Positions 10,042 through 21,255 of a stretch of 64,000 nt of DNA are shown here, one piece after another. Source of the DNA: Bubalus kerabau. Taxonomy: Eukaryota; Chordata; Mammalia; Artiodactyla; Bovidae. Each line of letters starts with the position of its first letter. The stretch's first letter is position 1. A model generated the notes under the pieces. The model ran no database searches. It saw only the letters and a program-made list of their open reading frames with translations, and was not told the origin of the DNA. A program made the translations under genes and the position numbers. Location of the stretch: contig NC_073627.1 of NCBI RefSeq assembly GCF_029407905.1, positions 161,081,697 through 161,145,696 on the forward strand. Reading direction: 5' to 3'.

Positions 10042-12323
10042 GCCTAGAGGAGCTACCCCATACCCGAGGTAAGGAGCAGAGGCTGTGCATTGCTGGAGCA
10101 GCTGTAAAGAGATACCCCACATCCAAGGTAAGAGAAACCCAAGTAAGACAGTAGGCACTGAGAGAGGGCATCAGAGGGCAGACAGACTGAAACCACAATC
10201 ACAGACAATAGGCCAATCTGATCACACGGGCCACAGCCTTGTCTAACTCAGTGAAACTAAGCCATGTCATGTGGGGCCACTCAAGATGGACAGGTCATGG
10301 TGGAGAGGTCTGACAGAATGTGGTCCACTGGAGAAGGGAATGGCAAACCACTTTAGTATTCTTGCCTTGAGAACCCCATGAGCAGTATGAAAAGGCAAAA
10401 AAAAAAAATATGACACTGAAAGATGAACTCCCCAGGTCAGTAGGTGCCCAATATGCTATTGGAAATCAGTGGATAAATAACTCCAGAAAGAATGAAGGGA
10501 TGGGCCAAAGCAAAAACAACACCCAGTTGTGGATGTGACTGGTCATAGAAGTAAAAGTTCAATGCTGTAAAGAGCAATATTGCATTGGAACCTGGAATGT
10601 TAGGTCCATGAATCAAGGCAAATTGCAAGTGGTCAAACAGGAGATGACAAGAGTGAACATCGACATTCTAGGAATCAGTGAACTAAGATGGACTGGAATG
10701 GGTGACTTTAACTCAGATGACCATTATATCTACTACAGTGGGCAGGAATCCCTTAAAGAAATGGAGTAGCCATCATGGTCAACAAAAGAGGCCGAAATGC
10801 AGTATTTGGATGCAGTCTCAAAAACGAGAGGATGATTTCTGTTCGTTTCCAAGGCAAACCATGCAGTATCATAGTAATCCAAGTCTTTGCCCTGACAAGT
10901 AGTGCTGAAGAAGCTGAAGTTGAACAGTTCTATGAAGACATACAAGACCTTCTAGAACTAACACCCAAAAAAGATGTCCTTTTCATTACAGGAGACTGGA
11001 ATGCAAAAGCAGGAAGTCAAGAAACACCTGGAAGTGAAGTGAAGTGAAGTGAAGTCGCTCAGTCATGTCTGACTCTTTGCGACCCCATGGACTGTAGCCT
11101 ACTACACTCTTCTGTCCATGGGATTTTCCAGGCAAGAGTACTGGAGTGGGTTGCCATTTCCTTCTCCAGGGGATCTTCCTGACCCAGGGATCGAACCCAG
11201 GTCTCCTGCACTGTAGGCAGACAGTTTACCCTCTGCACCACCAGGGAAGAGAAACACCTGGAATAACAGGCAAATTTGGCCTTGGAGTACAGAATGAAGC
11301 AGGGCAAAGGCTAACCGAGAGAGAATGCACTGGTCATAGCAAACACCCTCTTCCAACAACACAAGAGAAGACTCTACACATCACCAGATGGTTGATACCA
11401 AAATTAGATTGATTATATTCTTTGCAGCCAAAGATGGAGAAGCTCTATACAGTTGGAAAAAACAAGACTGGGAGCTGACTGTGGCTCAGATCATGAGCTC
11501 CTTATTACCAAATTCAGACTTAAATTGAACAAAGTGGGGAAAACCACTAGACCATTCAGGTATGACCTAAATCAAATCCCTTATGATTATACAGTGGAAG
11601 TGAGAAATAGATTTAAGGGACTAGACCTGATAGACAGAGTGCCTGATGAACTATGGACGGAGGTTCATGACAATGTACAGGAGACAGGAATCAAGACCAT
11701 CATCAAGAAAAAGAAATGCAAAAAGGCAAAATGGCTGTTTGAGGAGGCCTTACAAATAGCTGTGAAAAGAAAGGAAGCAAAAAGCAAAGGAGATAAGGAA
11801 AGATATAAGTATCTGAATGCAGAGTTCCAAAGAATAGCAAGGAGAGATAAGAAAGCCTTCCTCAGCGATCAATGCAAAGAAATAGAGGAAAACAATAGAA
11901 TGGGAAAGACTAGAGATCTCTTCAAGAAAATTAGAGATACCAAGGGAACATTTCATGCAAAGATAGGCTCAATAAAGGACAGAAATGGTAGGGACGTTGC
12001 AGAAGCAGAAGATATTAGGAAGAGGTGGCAAGAATACACAGAGGAACTATACAAAAAAGATCCTAACGACCCAGATAATCACGATGGTGTGATCACTCAC
12101 CTAGAGCCAGACATCCTGGAATGTGGAGTCAAGTGGGCCTTAGGAAGCATCACTAGGAACAAAGCTAGTGGAGGTGATGGAATTCCAGTTGAGCTATTTC
12201 AAATCCTGAAAGATGATGCTGTGAAAGTGCTGCACTCAATATGCCAGCAAATTTGGAAAACTCAGCAGTGGCCACAGGACTGGAAAAGGTCAGTTTCCAT
12301 TCCAATCTCGAAGAAAGGCAATG
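10042..12323 (+). pseudogene. BovB LINE, 5' leader through start of RT (broken)
   Basis: Starts in the leader (GAGGAGCTACCCCATACCCGA) with only about one tandem unit, then enters the single BovB ORF. The endonuclease part is readable in pieces: GISELRWTGMGDFNSDDHY (near 10668-10730) then a frame break after QESLK, MVNKRGRNAVFG to GDWNAK (10775-11010), and GADCGSDHELLI (from 11467). The frame 11453-12373 carries the linker and the start of the reverse transcriptase up to SVSIPISKKGNA. Frameshifts, a SINE at 11034 and loss of the RT core make it inactive. The family protein is an apurinic-type endonuclease plus reverse transcriptase of the RTE clade. Confidence 0.92.
11034..11249 (-). mobile_element. 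Bov-tA SINE inside BovB
   Basis: Full antisense Bov-tA with an (AAGTG)n-like tail at the left, between two copies of AGAAACACCTGGAA (11020-11033, 11250-11263). It interrupts the BovB endonuclease region, so it is younger than this BovB copy. Confidence 0.95.
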
Positions 12324-12440
12324 CAAGAATAATGGAGTGGGTTGCCATTTCCTCCTTCAGGGGATTTTCCTGAATCAGGGATTGAACCCGTGTCTCCTAC
12401 ATTGCAGGCAGATTCTTTACAGCTGAGCTACTGGGCTTCC
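12324..12440 (-). mobile_element. Bov-tA SINE, tail missing
   Basis: Antisense head half, from TGGAGTGGGTTGCC to the CTGGGCTTCCCC end. It is the left piece of a foreign patch that replaces the BovB reverse-transcriptase core. Confidence 0.85.
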
Positions 12441-12442
12441 CC

Positions 12443-12630
12443 CCGTGATTTGATATACATATATATTGCAAAATGGTTATTACAATAAGGTTAGTTAACA
12501 CATCCATCATCTCACATAATTATCATTTGTGTTGTGTGTATGTGTGTGTGTGTATAGTGAGACCACTTAATATCTGCTCTCTTAGCAGCTTTCAAATACA
12601 CGATATTGTTAACTCTAGTCATCATGTTGG
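12443..12630 (-). mobile_element. Old L1 (L1M) 3' UTR fragment within the patch
   Basis: Resembles the antisense L1M 3' UTR at 44390-44545: both share GGTTAGTTAA, a TGTGTGTG run, then the ACTTTCTTAGCA/GCTCTCTTAGCA and GTATTGTTAAC/GATATTGTTAAC steps. An L1M this old cannot have inserted into the younger BovB, so it must have arrived by rearrangement. Confidence 0.65.
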
Positions 12631-12672
12631 GCTTCCCTGGTAGCTCAGCTGGTAAAGAATCTGCCTGCAACT
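12631..12672 (+). mobile_element. Bov-tA SINE head fragment
   Basis: Only the first 42 bp or so (GGGCTTCCCTGGTAGCTCAG to CTGCCTGCAA) remain, then BovB sequence resumes at once. It is in inverted orientation to the SINE half at 12324-12440. Confidence 0.8.
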
Positions 12673-13383
12673 AAAGAGCTTCTTGATTAAAATGAAAGAG
12701 TAGAGAAGAAAAGCTGGCTTAAAACTAAACATTCAAAAAATAAAGATCATGGGCATCTGGTCCCATTACTCCACAGCAAATAGATGTGGAAACAATGGAA
12801 ACAGTGGGAGACTTTATTTTCTTGGGCTCCAAAATCACTGCAGATGGTGACTGCAGCCATAAAATTAAAAGATCTTGTTCCTTGGAAGAAAAGCTATGAA
12901 AAACCTAGACAGCATATTAAAAATCAGAGACACCACTTTGCTGACAAAGTCTGTCTAGTCAAAGCTATGGCTTTTCCAGTTGTCATGTATGGATGTGAGA
13001 GTTAAACCATAAAGAAAGCTGAGCACCAAAGAATTGATGCATTGGAAAAGACTCTTGAGAGTCCCTTGGACAGCAAGGAGATCAAACCAGTCAATCCTAC
13101 AGGAAATCAGTCCTGAATACTCAATGGAAGAACTGATGCTGAAGCACCATTACTGTGGCCACCTGATGCAAAGAAGTGACTCATTGGAAAAGACCCTGAT
13201 GCTGGGAAAGATTGAAGATAGGAGAAGGGGATGATAGAGGATGAGATGGTTGGATGGCATCACCAACTCAATGGACATGGGTTTGAGGAAGCTCCGGGAG
13301 TTGGTGATGGACAGGGAAGTCTGGCGTGCTGCATTCCATGGGGCCACAAAGAGTTGGACACAACTGAGCAACTGAATTGAACT
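12673..13383 (+). pseudogene. BovB LINE, 3' part (broken)
   Basis: Resumes the BovB ORF downstream of the RT active site (equivalent of the LLMKVKEESEKVG segment) and runs to the 3' end CTGAATTGAACTGA. Readable pieces are VMYGCES (12985-13005) and [20 protein letters not shown] (from 13052). About 0.9 kb of BovB, including the catalytic YADD box, is missing between 12323 and here. Confidence 0.9.
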
Positions 13384-13552
13384 GATAATAGGAAATATGT
13401 ATTTGGTCTTTGTCCCCATTCCTAGCTGGTAAAGAATCTGCCTAAACCCTAAACCCAGAGCTCCTAAACCCCTTTCAGCTAAGTGATGAGAAGCTAAAGG
13501 TATCTTTTGTTATATTAATGAGGTGACTTTTAGAAAGCCCCTAGGTAACCTA

Positions 13553-13822
13553 GGAGAAGGCAATGGCAACCCACTCCAGTACTCTTGCCTGGCGAATCCC
13601 ATGGACAGAGGAGCCTGGTAGGCTGCAGTCCATGGGGTCGCTAGGAGTCGGACACGACTGAGCAACTTCACTTTTACTTTTCACTTTCATGCATTGGAGA
13701 GGGAAATGGCAACCCACTCCAGTGTTCTTGCCTGGAGGATCCCAGGGATGGGAGCCTGATGGGCTGCTGTCTATGGGGTCGCACAGAGTTGGACACAACT
13801 GAAGCAACTTAGCAGCAGCAGC
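13553..13822 (+). mobile_element. Bov-A2 SINE dimer with target duplication
   Basis: Full dimer, GGAGAAGGCAATGGCAACCC to an AGCAGCAGC tail, between AGGTAACCTA at 13543-13552 and 13823-13832. It interrupts the ancient LTR. Confidence 0.93.
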
Positions 13823-13838
13823 AGGTAACCTAAGGATA

Positions 13839-14019
13839 AGGGCTTCCAGGTGGCTCAGGGGTAAAGAATCTGCATCCCTGTATCAGGAAGATCCCCTGGA
13901 GAAGGAAATCACAATGACTCCAGTATCCTTGCCTGAAAAGTCCCATGGACAGAGGAGCTGTACCCCATGGGGCTGCAAAGAGTCGGACAAGACTTAACTG
14001 ACTGAAAGAACACCAACCA
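13839..14019 (+). mobile_element. Bov-tA SINE
   Basis: Head GGGCTTCCAGGTGGCTCAG, internal deletion in the B-box region, and end GACAAGACTTAACTGACTGA. A short AAGGAT direct repeat (13832-13837, 14020-14025) bounds it. It landed only a few bases from the preceding Bov-A2. Confidence 0.85.
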
Positions 14020-14607
14020 AAGGATGGGGAACTGGTTCCAAGGGAACCAAACTTGTGATGAGAGTGTTGGAACAGCCTCTCTGGGGAAGGGAGAAAGGCT
14101 GAAGACCGAGTTCAATCACCAAACAGTCATGTCTATGTAACTAAGCCTCCATAGAAACCCAGAAGGATGGATGTGGAAGAGCGTCCAGGCTGTTGAACAG
14201 AATGAGTATGAATGTAAGCTCTGTGCCCCTTTCACTCACACTTGGCCTTATGTAGCTCTTCATCTGGCTAATCATTTGTATCTTTTAATATCTTTTGTAA
14301 TAAATCAGTAATCTAGTAAGTAAACTGGTTTCCTGAGTTCTGTGAGCTGCTCTGGCAAATTAATCAAATCCATGGAGGGGAGTCTTGGGAACCTCTGATT
14401 TCTAACAAATCAATCAGAAGCACTGGTAATAAATGACTTGACCCTGTAACTGGCCTCTGAAGTGTGGTCAGTCTTGCGACTAAGATTCCTTAACCTGTGG
14501 AATCTCATGCTATCTGCAGGGAGACGGTGTCAGAATTAAGTTAAATTTGTGGGACATTGGGTAAGTGTCTACAGAGAACTGAGTTAATCGGTTTCTGCTT
14601 GGAAAAA

Positions 14608-15504
14608 AATACTGACTTGAAGTAGCGCCACAGACTGGGCTCTAAGGCTGCCTGTTCAGGCTCCTGGGTCAGGTAGAGCCAGGGTTCATGTTCCATGGTG
14701 GGGCAGGAGCAGGACTGCAAGATGGACTCTTCACTGCCTGGACTCTCTGACCAAGCTTCCTTCTTAGGCAGAGTAGAAGCACTACTCAGCAGTTTAAAAT
14801 TCTTTGAATGTGTAATATATTTTAATCCACATTCTCATTTCAAACTCAATTATTTCTCACTACTCTCTCAGAGAATGGGCTTAATCTGCTCCCTCTCTGT
14901 ATTTGTGTCTGTAGAACCCTTTGAGATGAGAAATCTGAGCTATATGGATTAAAACGAAGATGTGGAGAGAGAATAGATGTGACTGGGATTTCCCTATCTC
15001 ACTGAAACACACAGAGGGAAACCATAATCAAGAGGGAGGCTTAAGCAAATCCTCCACGGATCTGTGCCCCTCCCTGGAGTCCATGAGACTTGGTGGAGCT
15101 GCTAGGAATAGGTTTGCTTTCAGGACACACAGGATCATGAATTCCTCTGTTGTATGGCAGGCCTCTGACTCTCACTATTTTAATGAAAATGTAACAAAGA
15201 ATAGAATTTGTGATTTTTGCTCAGTGTAATGATTGTATATTGTTCTGACAAGATTTTTTATGTAAGAGAAAATGGGAAGTACTGAAGAAAAGCTAGATTA
15301 CGCAGATACCATTCAACAGGACATTCTTCACATCTGATGTAATAAGTGGCAGTGCTTCTTTAGAAGGATGGTCTTCAAGTTAGGTCCCTTAGGTATACTG
15401 CCACAAGGTTGAGAGAAACCAACCTTTGATATCCTGTTCTGAGTCTATCAAAACAGTTTCAGATTTTACTCCTGGGGTTATATTTTGTAGAAAGGGTGTG
15501 ACCC
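14608..15504. other. Intergenic DNA, nothing assigned
   Basis: Slightly less AT-rich than the surroundings. Frames of 85 and 89 codons at 14695-14952 and 14960-15229 have no recognisable domain and no splice context. Confidence 0.45.
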
Positions 15505-15710
15505 TGCATGCATGCTAAGTTGCTTCAGTCATATCCAACTCTGCGACCCCGTGGACTGTAGCCTGCCAGGCTCCTCTGTCTATGGGATTCTCCAGGCAAG
15601 AATACTGGAACAGGTTGCAATTCCCTCCTCTAGGGGATCTTCCTGACCCAGGGATCAAACTCACATCTCTTATTGTCTCCTGCATTGGCACGTGGGCTCT
15701 TTACCACTGT
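15505..15710 (-). mobile_element. Bov-tA SINE
   Basis: Antisense copy from TGCTAAGTTGCTTCAGTCAT through GGGATCTTCCTGACCCAGG to a degraded head at GGGCTCTTTACCA. Several substitutions and a small deletion mark it as old. Confidence 0.85.
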
Positions 15711-15737
15711 GCTTAGTTGCTCAGTCATGTCCAGTCC
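15711..15737 (-). mobile_element. Bov-tA SINE tail scrap
   Basis: About 25 bp (TTAGTTGCTCAGTCATGTCCA) of a second antisense SINE abut the head of the previous one. Confidence 0.6.
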
Positions 15738-15814
15738 AGGTCTTAAAAAGGATGCTACATAGCAATAAAAATTAGCCATGAAATATATCTCAAAAATTTA
15801 ATTTACTACTTTAT

Positions 15815-16010
15815 CATATGTCAGAAATTCTGCTAAATGCTGAGAGCACTAAGATGAATGAAAGACGATCCTTATCTGAAGGAATTTATAGTTTAGAGAG
15901 TTCTGATTTCTCCACAAATCTGTGTGTAGACACATTTTGTCTGCATTTTAATTTCCAGATCTTAGCCCAGTCCTTGGTACAGAGCTGGAGCTCAGGAAAT
16001 ATATGTTGAA
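15815..16010 (+). repeat. Ancient L2/MIR-class repeat
   Basis: Shows the decayed pattern TGTCAGAAATTCTGCTAAATG then GAGCACTAAGATGAATGAAAG, and the ending GGAAATATATGTTGAATGCATGA, like the 3' ends of mammal-wide CR1-type repeats. Family assignment is tentative. Confidence 0.5.
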
Positions 16011-16385
16011 TGCATGATTTCCTTTGTACTCCTGAAAGTAGCTCACTTGTCCCTTTGACTCATTTTAGCTTTGTAATGTCATCAATATAAATCTTGTCCT
16101 CATAGATTTCCTGAAAACAACTGGTAACTAGAAACTGACAGTAACGTTGTGTACCCAATACATTCTTCTAAATGGACAATGCATGAGGATGCTCTTAAGA
16201 GCACCTACATGATGGGGTCAGAGGCTTTATGTTTGGCGTAGCTGGGGACATCAAGAATAGCACAAATGTCATTTATTGACAGTGGGTGAGTTTGATAATG
16301 AGAAGCCGTGGTGGTGGTATGGAGAAGCAATAATACATTATAACCATTAGTAACTAGAAATTACTACGCCTGTCCTTTTCACAGA
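16011..16385. other. Intergenic DNA, nothing assigned
   Basis: No exon or clear repeat recognised. Confidence 0.4.
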
Positions 16386-16389
16386 TATT

Positions 16390-16510
16390 GTACCCTCATG
16401 GAATCCTACTAGCAATCATGTAAAATGATGGGTGCTTTTACAATTGTATAGCAGAGAAGCTGCGACACCAACAGATGAAGTAACTTGCTTTGAATGTTAG
16501 TAAGAGGTAG
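16390..16510 (+). repeat. MIR SINE relic
   Basis: Follows the MIR order: TGGAATCCTACTAGCAATCATG, ATGATGGGTGCTTTTACAATTG, GCAGAGAAGCTGCGACACC, then GATGAAGTAACTTGC with GTAAGAGGTAGAAT. Strongly diverged. Confidence 0.7.
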
Positions 16511-17261
16511 AATACAGAAAACTTTAAAAAAAAAATAAATTTCATTATAAAGATTAAAATATTTATGAGAACTTGAAAAGGTAGGAATTATAGGAGGTGT
16601 GGCAATTGTTAAAATTTAAACTGTTCCTTTTTATTATGAAAAGTATTCAATTTAGAATTAAGTGCATCATAAAGGGATAATATTACAGTCAATGTTCTTT
16701 CTTGTTATAATGCATCTAAAATTTTTAAAGTTGTGCATAGAGCAAGTAGATGCTATTATGTAATTTATTACAATATATAGATGTTAAAACCATTTTTGCT
16801 ATAAAACAATTTATTCTCAAAAGTGACTAAAATTCTTAACATTTAAGAAGTCATTTCACTGAGGAAGAAAAATAATATGGAAAAATTAAAATATCTTCAC
16901 TCTTTGTAGTATAAATGTCAAACAATTCCATTTATTCATAAATAGGTCAAATGAATCATTTGTCAAACAAAACACCCAGTCCTTATTATGTCAAGGAGTA
17001 GTGAAATAATTTAATGCATGAGAAGAACTGAAACTACAGGATAATTCAAAATCCAACCAACTAAGTAAAAAGCATTTAATAAGAAAAAACTATTGAATCT
17101 TCCTTACAGTGAGTTTTTAGTTTTCTTAAATGTCATGACCCTAATTTATCAGAATAGTAATGACTTAGTCGTTCTTTTGTGAGGTTCCCATTAATTTATT
17201 TCTAAATCTCAAGCTTCAATTTTTTGAGCTTTGAATTTTAATTAAGATGGAATAAGTATAG
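16511..17261. other. AT-rich intergenic DNA, nothing assigned
   Basis: Long AT-rich run without a recognisable element or coding frame. Confidence 0.45.
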
Positions 17262-17472
17262 CCTAAACCCCCAGGTAGCCCAGTGGTAAAGAACCTGCCT
17301 ACAACACAGGACATCTAAGAGATGCAGGTTCGATCCCTGGGTTGAAAAGATCCCCTGGAAAAGGAAATGGCAACCCACTCCAGTATTCTTGCCTGGAAAA
17401 TTCCATGGACAGAGGAGGCTGGCTGGCTACAGTCCATGCATTCACAGTCAGACACGACTGAGCACACATGTG
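17262..17472 (+). mobile_element. Bov-tA SINE with expanded tail
   Basis: Head CCCCAGGTAGCCCAGTGG, B-box GGTTCGATCCC intact, end CAGACACGACTGAGCACAC. The tail passes directly into a CA microsatellite. Confidence 0.9.
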
Positions 17473-17510
17473 CATACACACACACACACACACACACATG
17501 CACACACAAA
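17473..17510. repeat. (CA)n microsatellite born from a SINE tail
   Basis: About 17 CA units with TG/AT interruptions immediately after the Bov-tA end. Confidence 0.9.
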
Positions 17511-17834
17511 CTCACTCTACCCTATTTCCCCCAAACTTATTATAAGTAAACAAGGCACTAACTGAGAACTTTCAAATGTATATAATAATAGCAAGTAGAT
17601 TTAGGAAGGAAATAAAAACATGAAGAATAACTAATACAGCCATGAGTCACCTGTTTTGTTTTTTTTCTCCCATGACTCCCATGATCTCAGGCTTTAAGAC
17701 ATCACAAATTTGTGGGTATGAACAGAAAAATTACCAAGAAATTCTCTCTTCTTTTCTGTCCAGAGAATGAGGAAAGAGAACCCTATTGAATAGTTGTAGA
17801 GGAAGCTCCAGTTTTGTTTCTTTTGTGGGGGTTG
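17511..17834. other. AT-rich intergenic DNA, nothing assigned
   Basis: No gene or repeat recognised. Confidence 0.4.
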
Positions 17835-18025
17835 GGTTTGTTTTTATTGAGATAATATTGCTTTATAACATATAAGTTTCATGTGTACATTATGTTTTGA
17901 CTTCTATATAAACTAGCATGTTCACCATCCAAAATTAAGTTGCTATTTGTCAACTTATAGTTTTTCCCTTTCCCCATTTTGTCCTCATCCCCTTCCCCTA
18001 GTTAACTAGTACTCTGTTCTCTGTA

Positions 18026-18112
18026 TTTTTTTTAATTATTTTAATTGGAGGCTAATTACTTTACAATATTGTGGTGGTTTTTGCCATACATTGACATGAG
18101 TGAGCCATGGGT
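18026..18112 (-). mobile_element. Ruminant L1 3' end, very short
   Basis: About 85 bp matching the terminal 3' UTR of the L1 at 7470-7545 in reverse (GGAGGCTAATTACTTTACAA then TTTTGCCATACATTGACATG), with a T-run at its left end as poly(A). A severely 5'-truncated insertion into the older L1M. Confidence 0.75.
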
Positions 18113-18293
18113 TTGTTGTGTTTTGTTTACTGATTTGGGATTTTGTTTATTTTTTATATTCCACATATCAGTGAAATCATACAGTATCTGTCTTTCTCTA
18201 TATGACTTATATCACTTAGTATAATACCCTCAAGACCCATACATATTATTACAAATGGCAAGACTTCACTTTTTATGCCTGAGTAGTATTCCA

Positions 18294-18322
18294 TTGTGTG
18301 TGTGTGTGTGTGTGTGTGTGTA
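18294..18322. repeat. (GT)n microsatellite
   Basis: About 14 GT units inside the antisense L1M, expanded from a short TGTG motif at the ORF2/3' UTR boundary. Confidence 0.9.
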
Positions 18323-18697
18323 CATAACTTCCTTATCCATTCACCCATTGATGGACACTTAGGTTATTTCCTTATCTTGGCTATTGTAAACAACACTGTG
18401 ATGAACATAGGGGTGCATACCTCTTTTTGAAATAGTGTTTTCATTTTATTCAAATAAATTCCCATGAATGGAATTGCTAGATTGTTTGGTAGTTCTATTA
18501 CTTTTTTTTTTGAGGAAACTCCATACTGTTTTCCACAGTGGTTGCATCAATTTACATTCTAGCAACTATATATGAGGGTTCCTATTTTTCCATATTCTTA
18601 CCAACAGTTGTTACTTCTTGACTTTTTAGTAACAGCATTCCCAGGAGTGTGAAGTGACACCTCACTGTGGTTTTGATTTGTATAGGAAAGTCCAGGG

Positions 18698-18741
18698 TTT
18701 TTTTGTTTTTTTTTTGTTTAAAAAAAAAAAAAAAAAAAAAC
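18698..18741. repeat. Poly(T)/poly(A) inverted tract
   Basis: T-runs separated by single G (T7 G T10 G T3) run straight into about 20 A followed by CAAAC. The arms are nearly self-complementary and could fold as a hairpin. Confidence 0.75.
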
Positions 18742-18977
18742 AAACCACACAGCCCAAGCCTTATGCAAGCCCCAATCAGGAAGCTGTATCTGCATAGCAA
18801 AGATAGGAGTAGTGGTCACTCGGGCACTAAAACCATGAGATAAAATCCTGCTTTCTGACAAAAGGAACTCGGAAAAGAAGTCCCTGTAGTCCAAAGATTT
18901 GGGGGGAAACTCAGGCTATTGCTCTCTTTTTTTCTCTCACTTAAATGCTGAGGTATATTCAATAATAAGAAGTTTAT

Positions 18978-19111
18978 AACAAAGTGTAAGTGTTAGTCGC
19001 TCAGTCGTGCCTGACTGTTTGCAACCCAATGGACTGCAGCCCACCAGGCTCCTGTGTCCATGAGATTTTCCAGGCAAGGATATTGGAGTGGGGTGCCATT
19101 TCCTTCTCCAG
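18978..19111 (-). mobile_element. Bov-tA/Bov-A SINE, head missing
   Basis: Antisense unit GTCGCTCAGTCGTGCCTGAC to ATTTCCTTCTCCAGG, flanked by short AGTTTAT repeats (18971-18977, 19112-19118). Confidence 0.8.
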
Positions 19112-19301
19112 GAGTTTATGAGAAAACAGGACACTAAAACTCCAGCCCAATAGCCAGAGGGTCAGCAAATAGGACCCCTTGAAGTCAGAAAGTATGGGGG
19201 AAATCACAGAGAGGAAGGATCTGTTGCAAGAGATCCCTAAACCTGTGTATAAAGCCACAGGCTTATCCTCTGGACTGCATAAGCTTGGTATTAGCCTGAG
19301 A
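19112..19301. other. Unassigned DNA between SINE and BovB
   Basis: Continues across the BovB insertion to 22229. It has a repeat-like feel (AAACTCCAGCCCAATAGCC) but I cannot name a family. Confidence 0.35.
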
Positions 19302-21255
19302 TTTGCTGTCACATTTCAGTTCAGTTCAGTTGCTCAGTTGTGCCTGACTCTTTGCAACCCCATGGACTGCAGCACCCCAGGCTTCCCTGTCTATCACCAA
19401 CTCCCGGAGCCTGCTCAAATTCATGTCCATTGCATTGGTGATGCCATCCAACCACCTCATCCTCTGTCATCCCCTTCTCCTCCTGCCTTCAATCTTTCCC
19501 AGCATCAGGGTCTTTTCAAATGAGTCACTTCTTTGTATCAGGTAGCCTAAGTGCTGGAGTCTCAACTTCAGCATCAGCCTTCCAATGAATATTCAGGATT
19601 GATTACCTTTAAGATTGACTGCTTGGATCTCCTTGCAGGCCAAAGGACTCTCAAGAGTCTTCTCCAACACCATAGTTCAAAAGCATCAAATCTTTGGTGC
19701 TCATCTTTCTTTAGAGTCCAATTCTTACATCCATACACAACTACTGGAAAAACCATAGCTTTGACTAGACAGACCTTTGAGGGTAAAGTAATGTCTCTGC
19801 TTTTTAATATACTGTCTAGGTTGCTCATAGCTTTTCTTCCAAGGAGCAAGCATATTTTAATTTCATGGCTGCAATCACCATCTGCAGTGATTTTGGAGCC
19901 CAAGAATAAAGTCTGTCACTCTTTCGTTTGTTTCCCCATCTATTTGCCAGGAAGTGATTGGACCAGATGCCATGATGTTAGTTTTCTGAATGTTGAGCCA
20001 ACTTTTTCACTCTTCTCTTTCACTTTCATCAAGAGGCTCTTTAGTTCTTTTTCCCTTTCTGCCATAAGGGTGATGTCATCTGCATATCTGAGGTTATTGA
20101 TATTTTACTCAGCAATCTTGATTCCAGCTTGTGCTTTATCCAGTCTGGCATTTTACATGATGTACTCTGCAGATAAGTTAAATAAGCAGGGTGACAATAT
20201 ACAGCCTTGATGTACTCCTTTCCCGATTTGAAACCAGTCTGTTCCATGTTTAGTTCTAACTGTTGCTTCTTGACCTGCATACAGATTTCTCAGGAGGCAG
20301 GTCAGGTGGTCTGGTATTTCCAACTCTTGAAGAATCTTCCACAGTTTGTTGTGATCCACACAGTCAAAGGCTTTGGTGTAGTCGATAAAGCAAAAGTAGA
20401 TGTTTTTTGGGAATTCTTTTGCTTTTTTGATGAGCCAACAGATGTTGGCAATTTGATTTCTGCTTCTGCCTTTTCTAAATGCAGCTTCAACATCTGGAAG
20501 TTCATGGTTCACATACTGTTGAAGCCTAGCTTGGAGAACTTTGAGCATTACTTTGTTAGCGTGTGAGGTGAGTGCAACAGTGTGGTAATTTGAACATTCT
20601 TTGGCATTGCCTTTCTTTGGAATTGGAATGAAAACTGACCTTTTCCAGTCCTGTGGCCACTGCTGAGTTTTCCAAATAAGCTGGCCTTAATGAGTGGAGC
20701 ACTTTAACAGCATCATCTTTTAGGATTTAAAATAGTTCAACTGGAATTCCATCACTTCCACTAGCTTCATAGTATGCTTCCTAAGGCCCACTTGACTTCA
20801 CATTCCAGGATGTCTGGCTCTAGGTGAGTGATCACACCATCATAGCTACCTGGGTCATGAAGGTCTTTCTTGTATAGTTCCTCTGTGTTTTCTTGCCACC
20901 TCTTCTTATTATCTTCTGCTTCTGTTAGGTCCATATCATTTCTGTCCTTTATTGTGCTCATCTTTGCATGAAATGTTCCCTTGGTATCTCTGATTTTCTT
21001 GAAGAAATCTCTAGTCTTTCCCATTCTATTGTTTTCCTCTATCTTTGCATTGATCACTGAGGAAGGCTTTCTTATCTCTCCTTGCTGTTTTTTGGAACTC
21101 TGCATTCAAATGGATATATCTTTTCTTTTCTCCTTTGCCTTTAGCTTCTCTTCTTTTCTCAGCTATTTGTAAGGCCTCCTCAGACAACCATTTTGCCTTT
21201 TTGCATTTCTCTTTTTGGGGGGATGGTCTTGAATACTGCTTCCTGTACAATGTCA

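Larger units (their letters stand above)
13384..14607 (+). mobile_element. Ancient mammalian LTR, split by two SINEs
   Basis: Sequence on both sides of the SINEs joins into one ancient unit containing AGAAGCTAAAGGTATCTTTTG, the GCCTCCATAGAAACCC TATA-like region, and TTTGTAATAAATCAGTAATC with an AATAAA signal at 14299-14304. I recognise it as a mammal-wide LTR pattern but cannot fix the family. The outer ends are approximate. Confidence 0.6.
17835..18690 (-). mobile_element. Old L1 (L1M) 3' region
   Basis: Antisense: 3' UTR first (TTTTATTGAGATAATATTGC, CATGTGTACATTATG), then ORF2 C-terminal coding. On the minus strand one reads ATGGAATACTACTCAGGCAT and the WIRKL-type end, and TTTTTCCATATTCTTACC-like terms at the far side. 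Diverged and broken. A short ruminant L1 end sits inside (18026-18112). Confidence 0.8.

Noticed and set aside
13440..13475. CCTAAACCCTAAACCC run resembling a telomeric repeat
   Set aside because: Two copies only, and the period is the plant-type CCCTAAA, not the vertebrate CCCTAA. It lies at the edge of an old LTR; chance or slippage.
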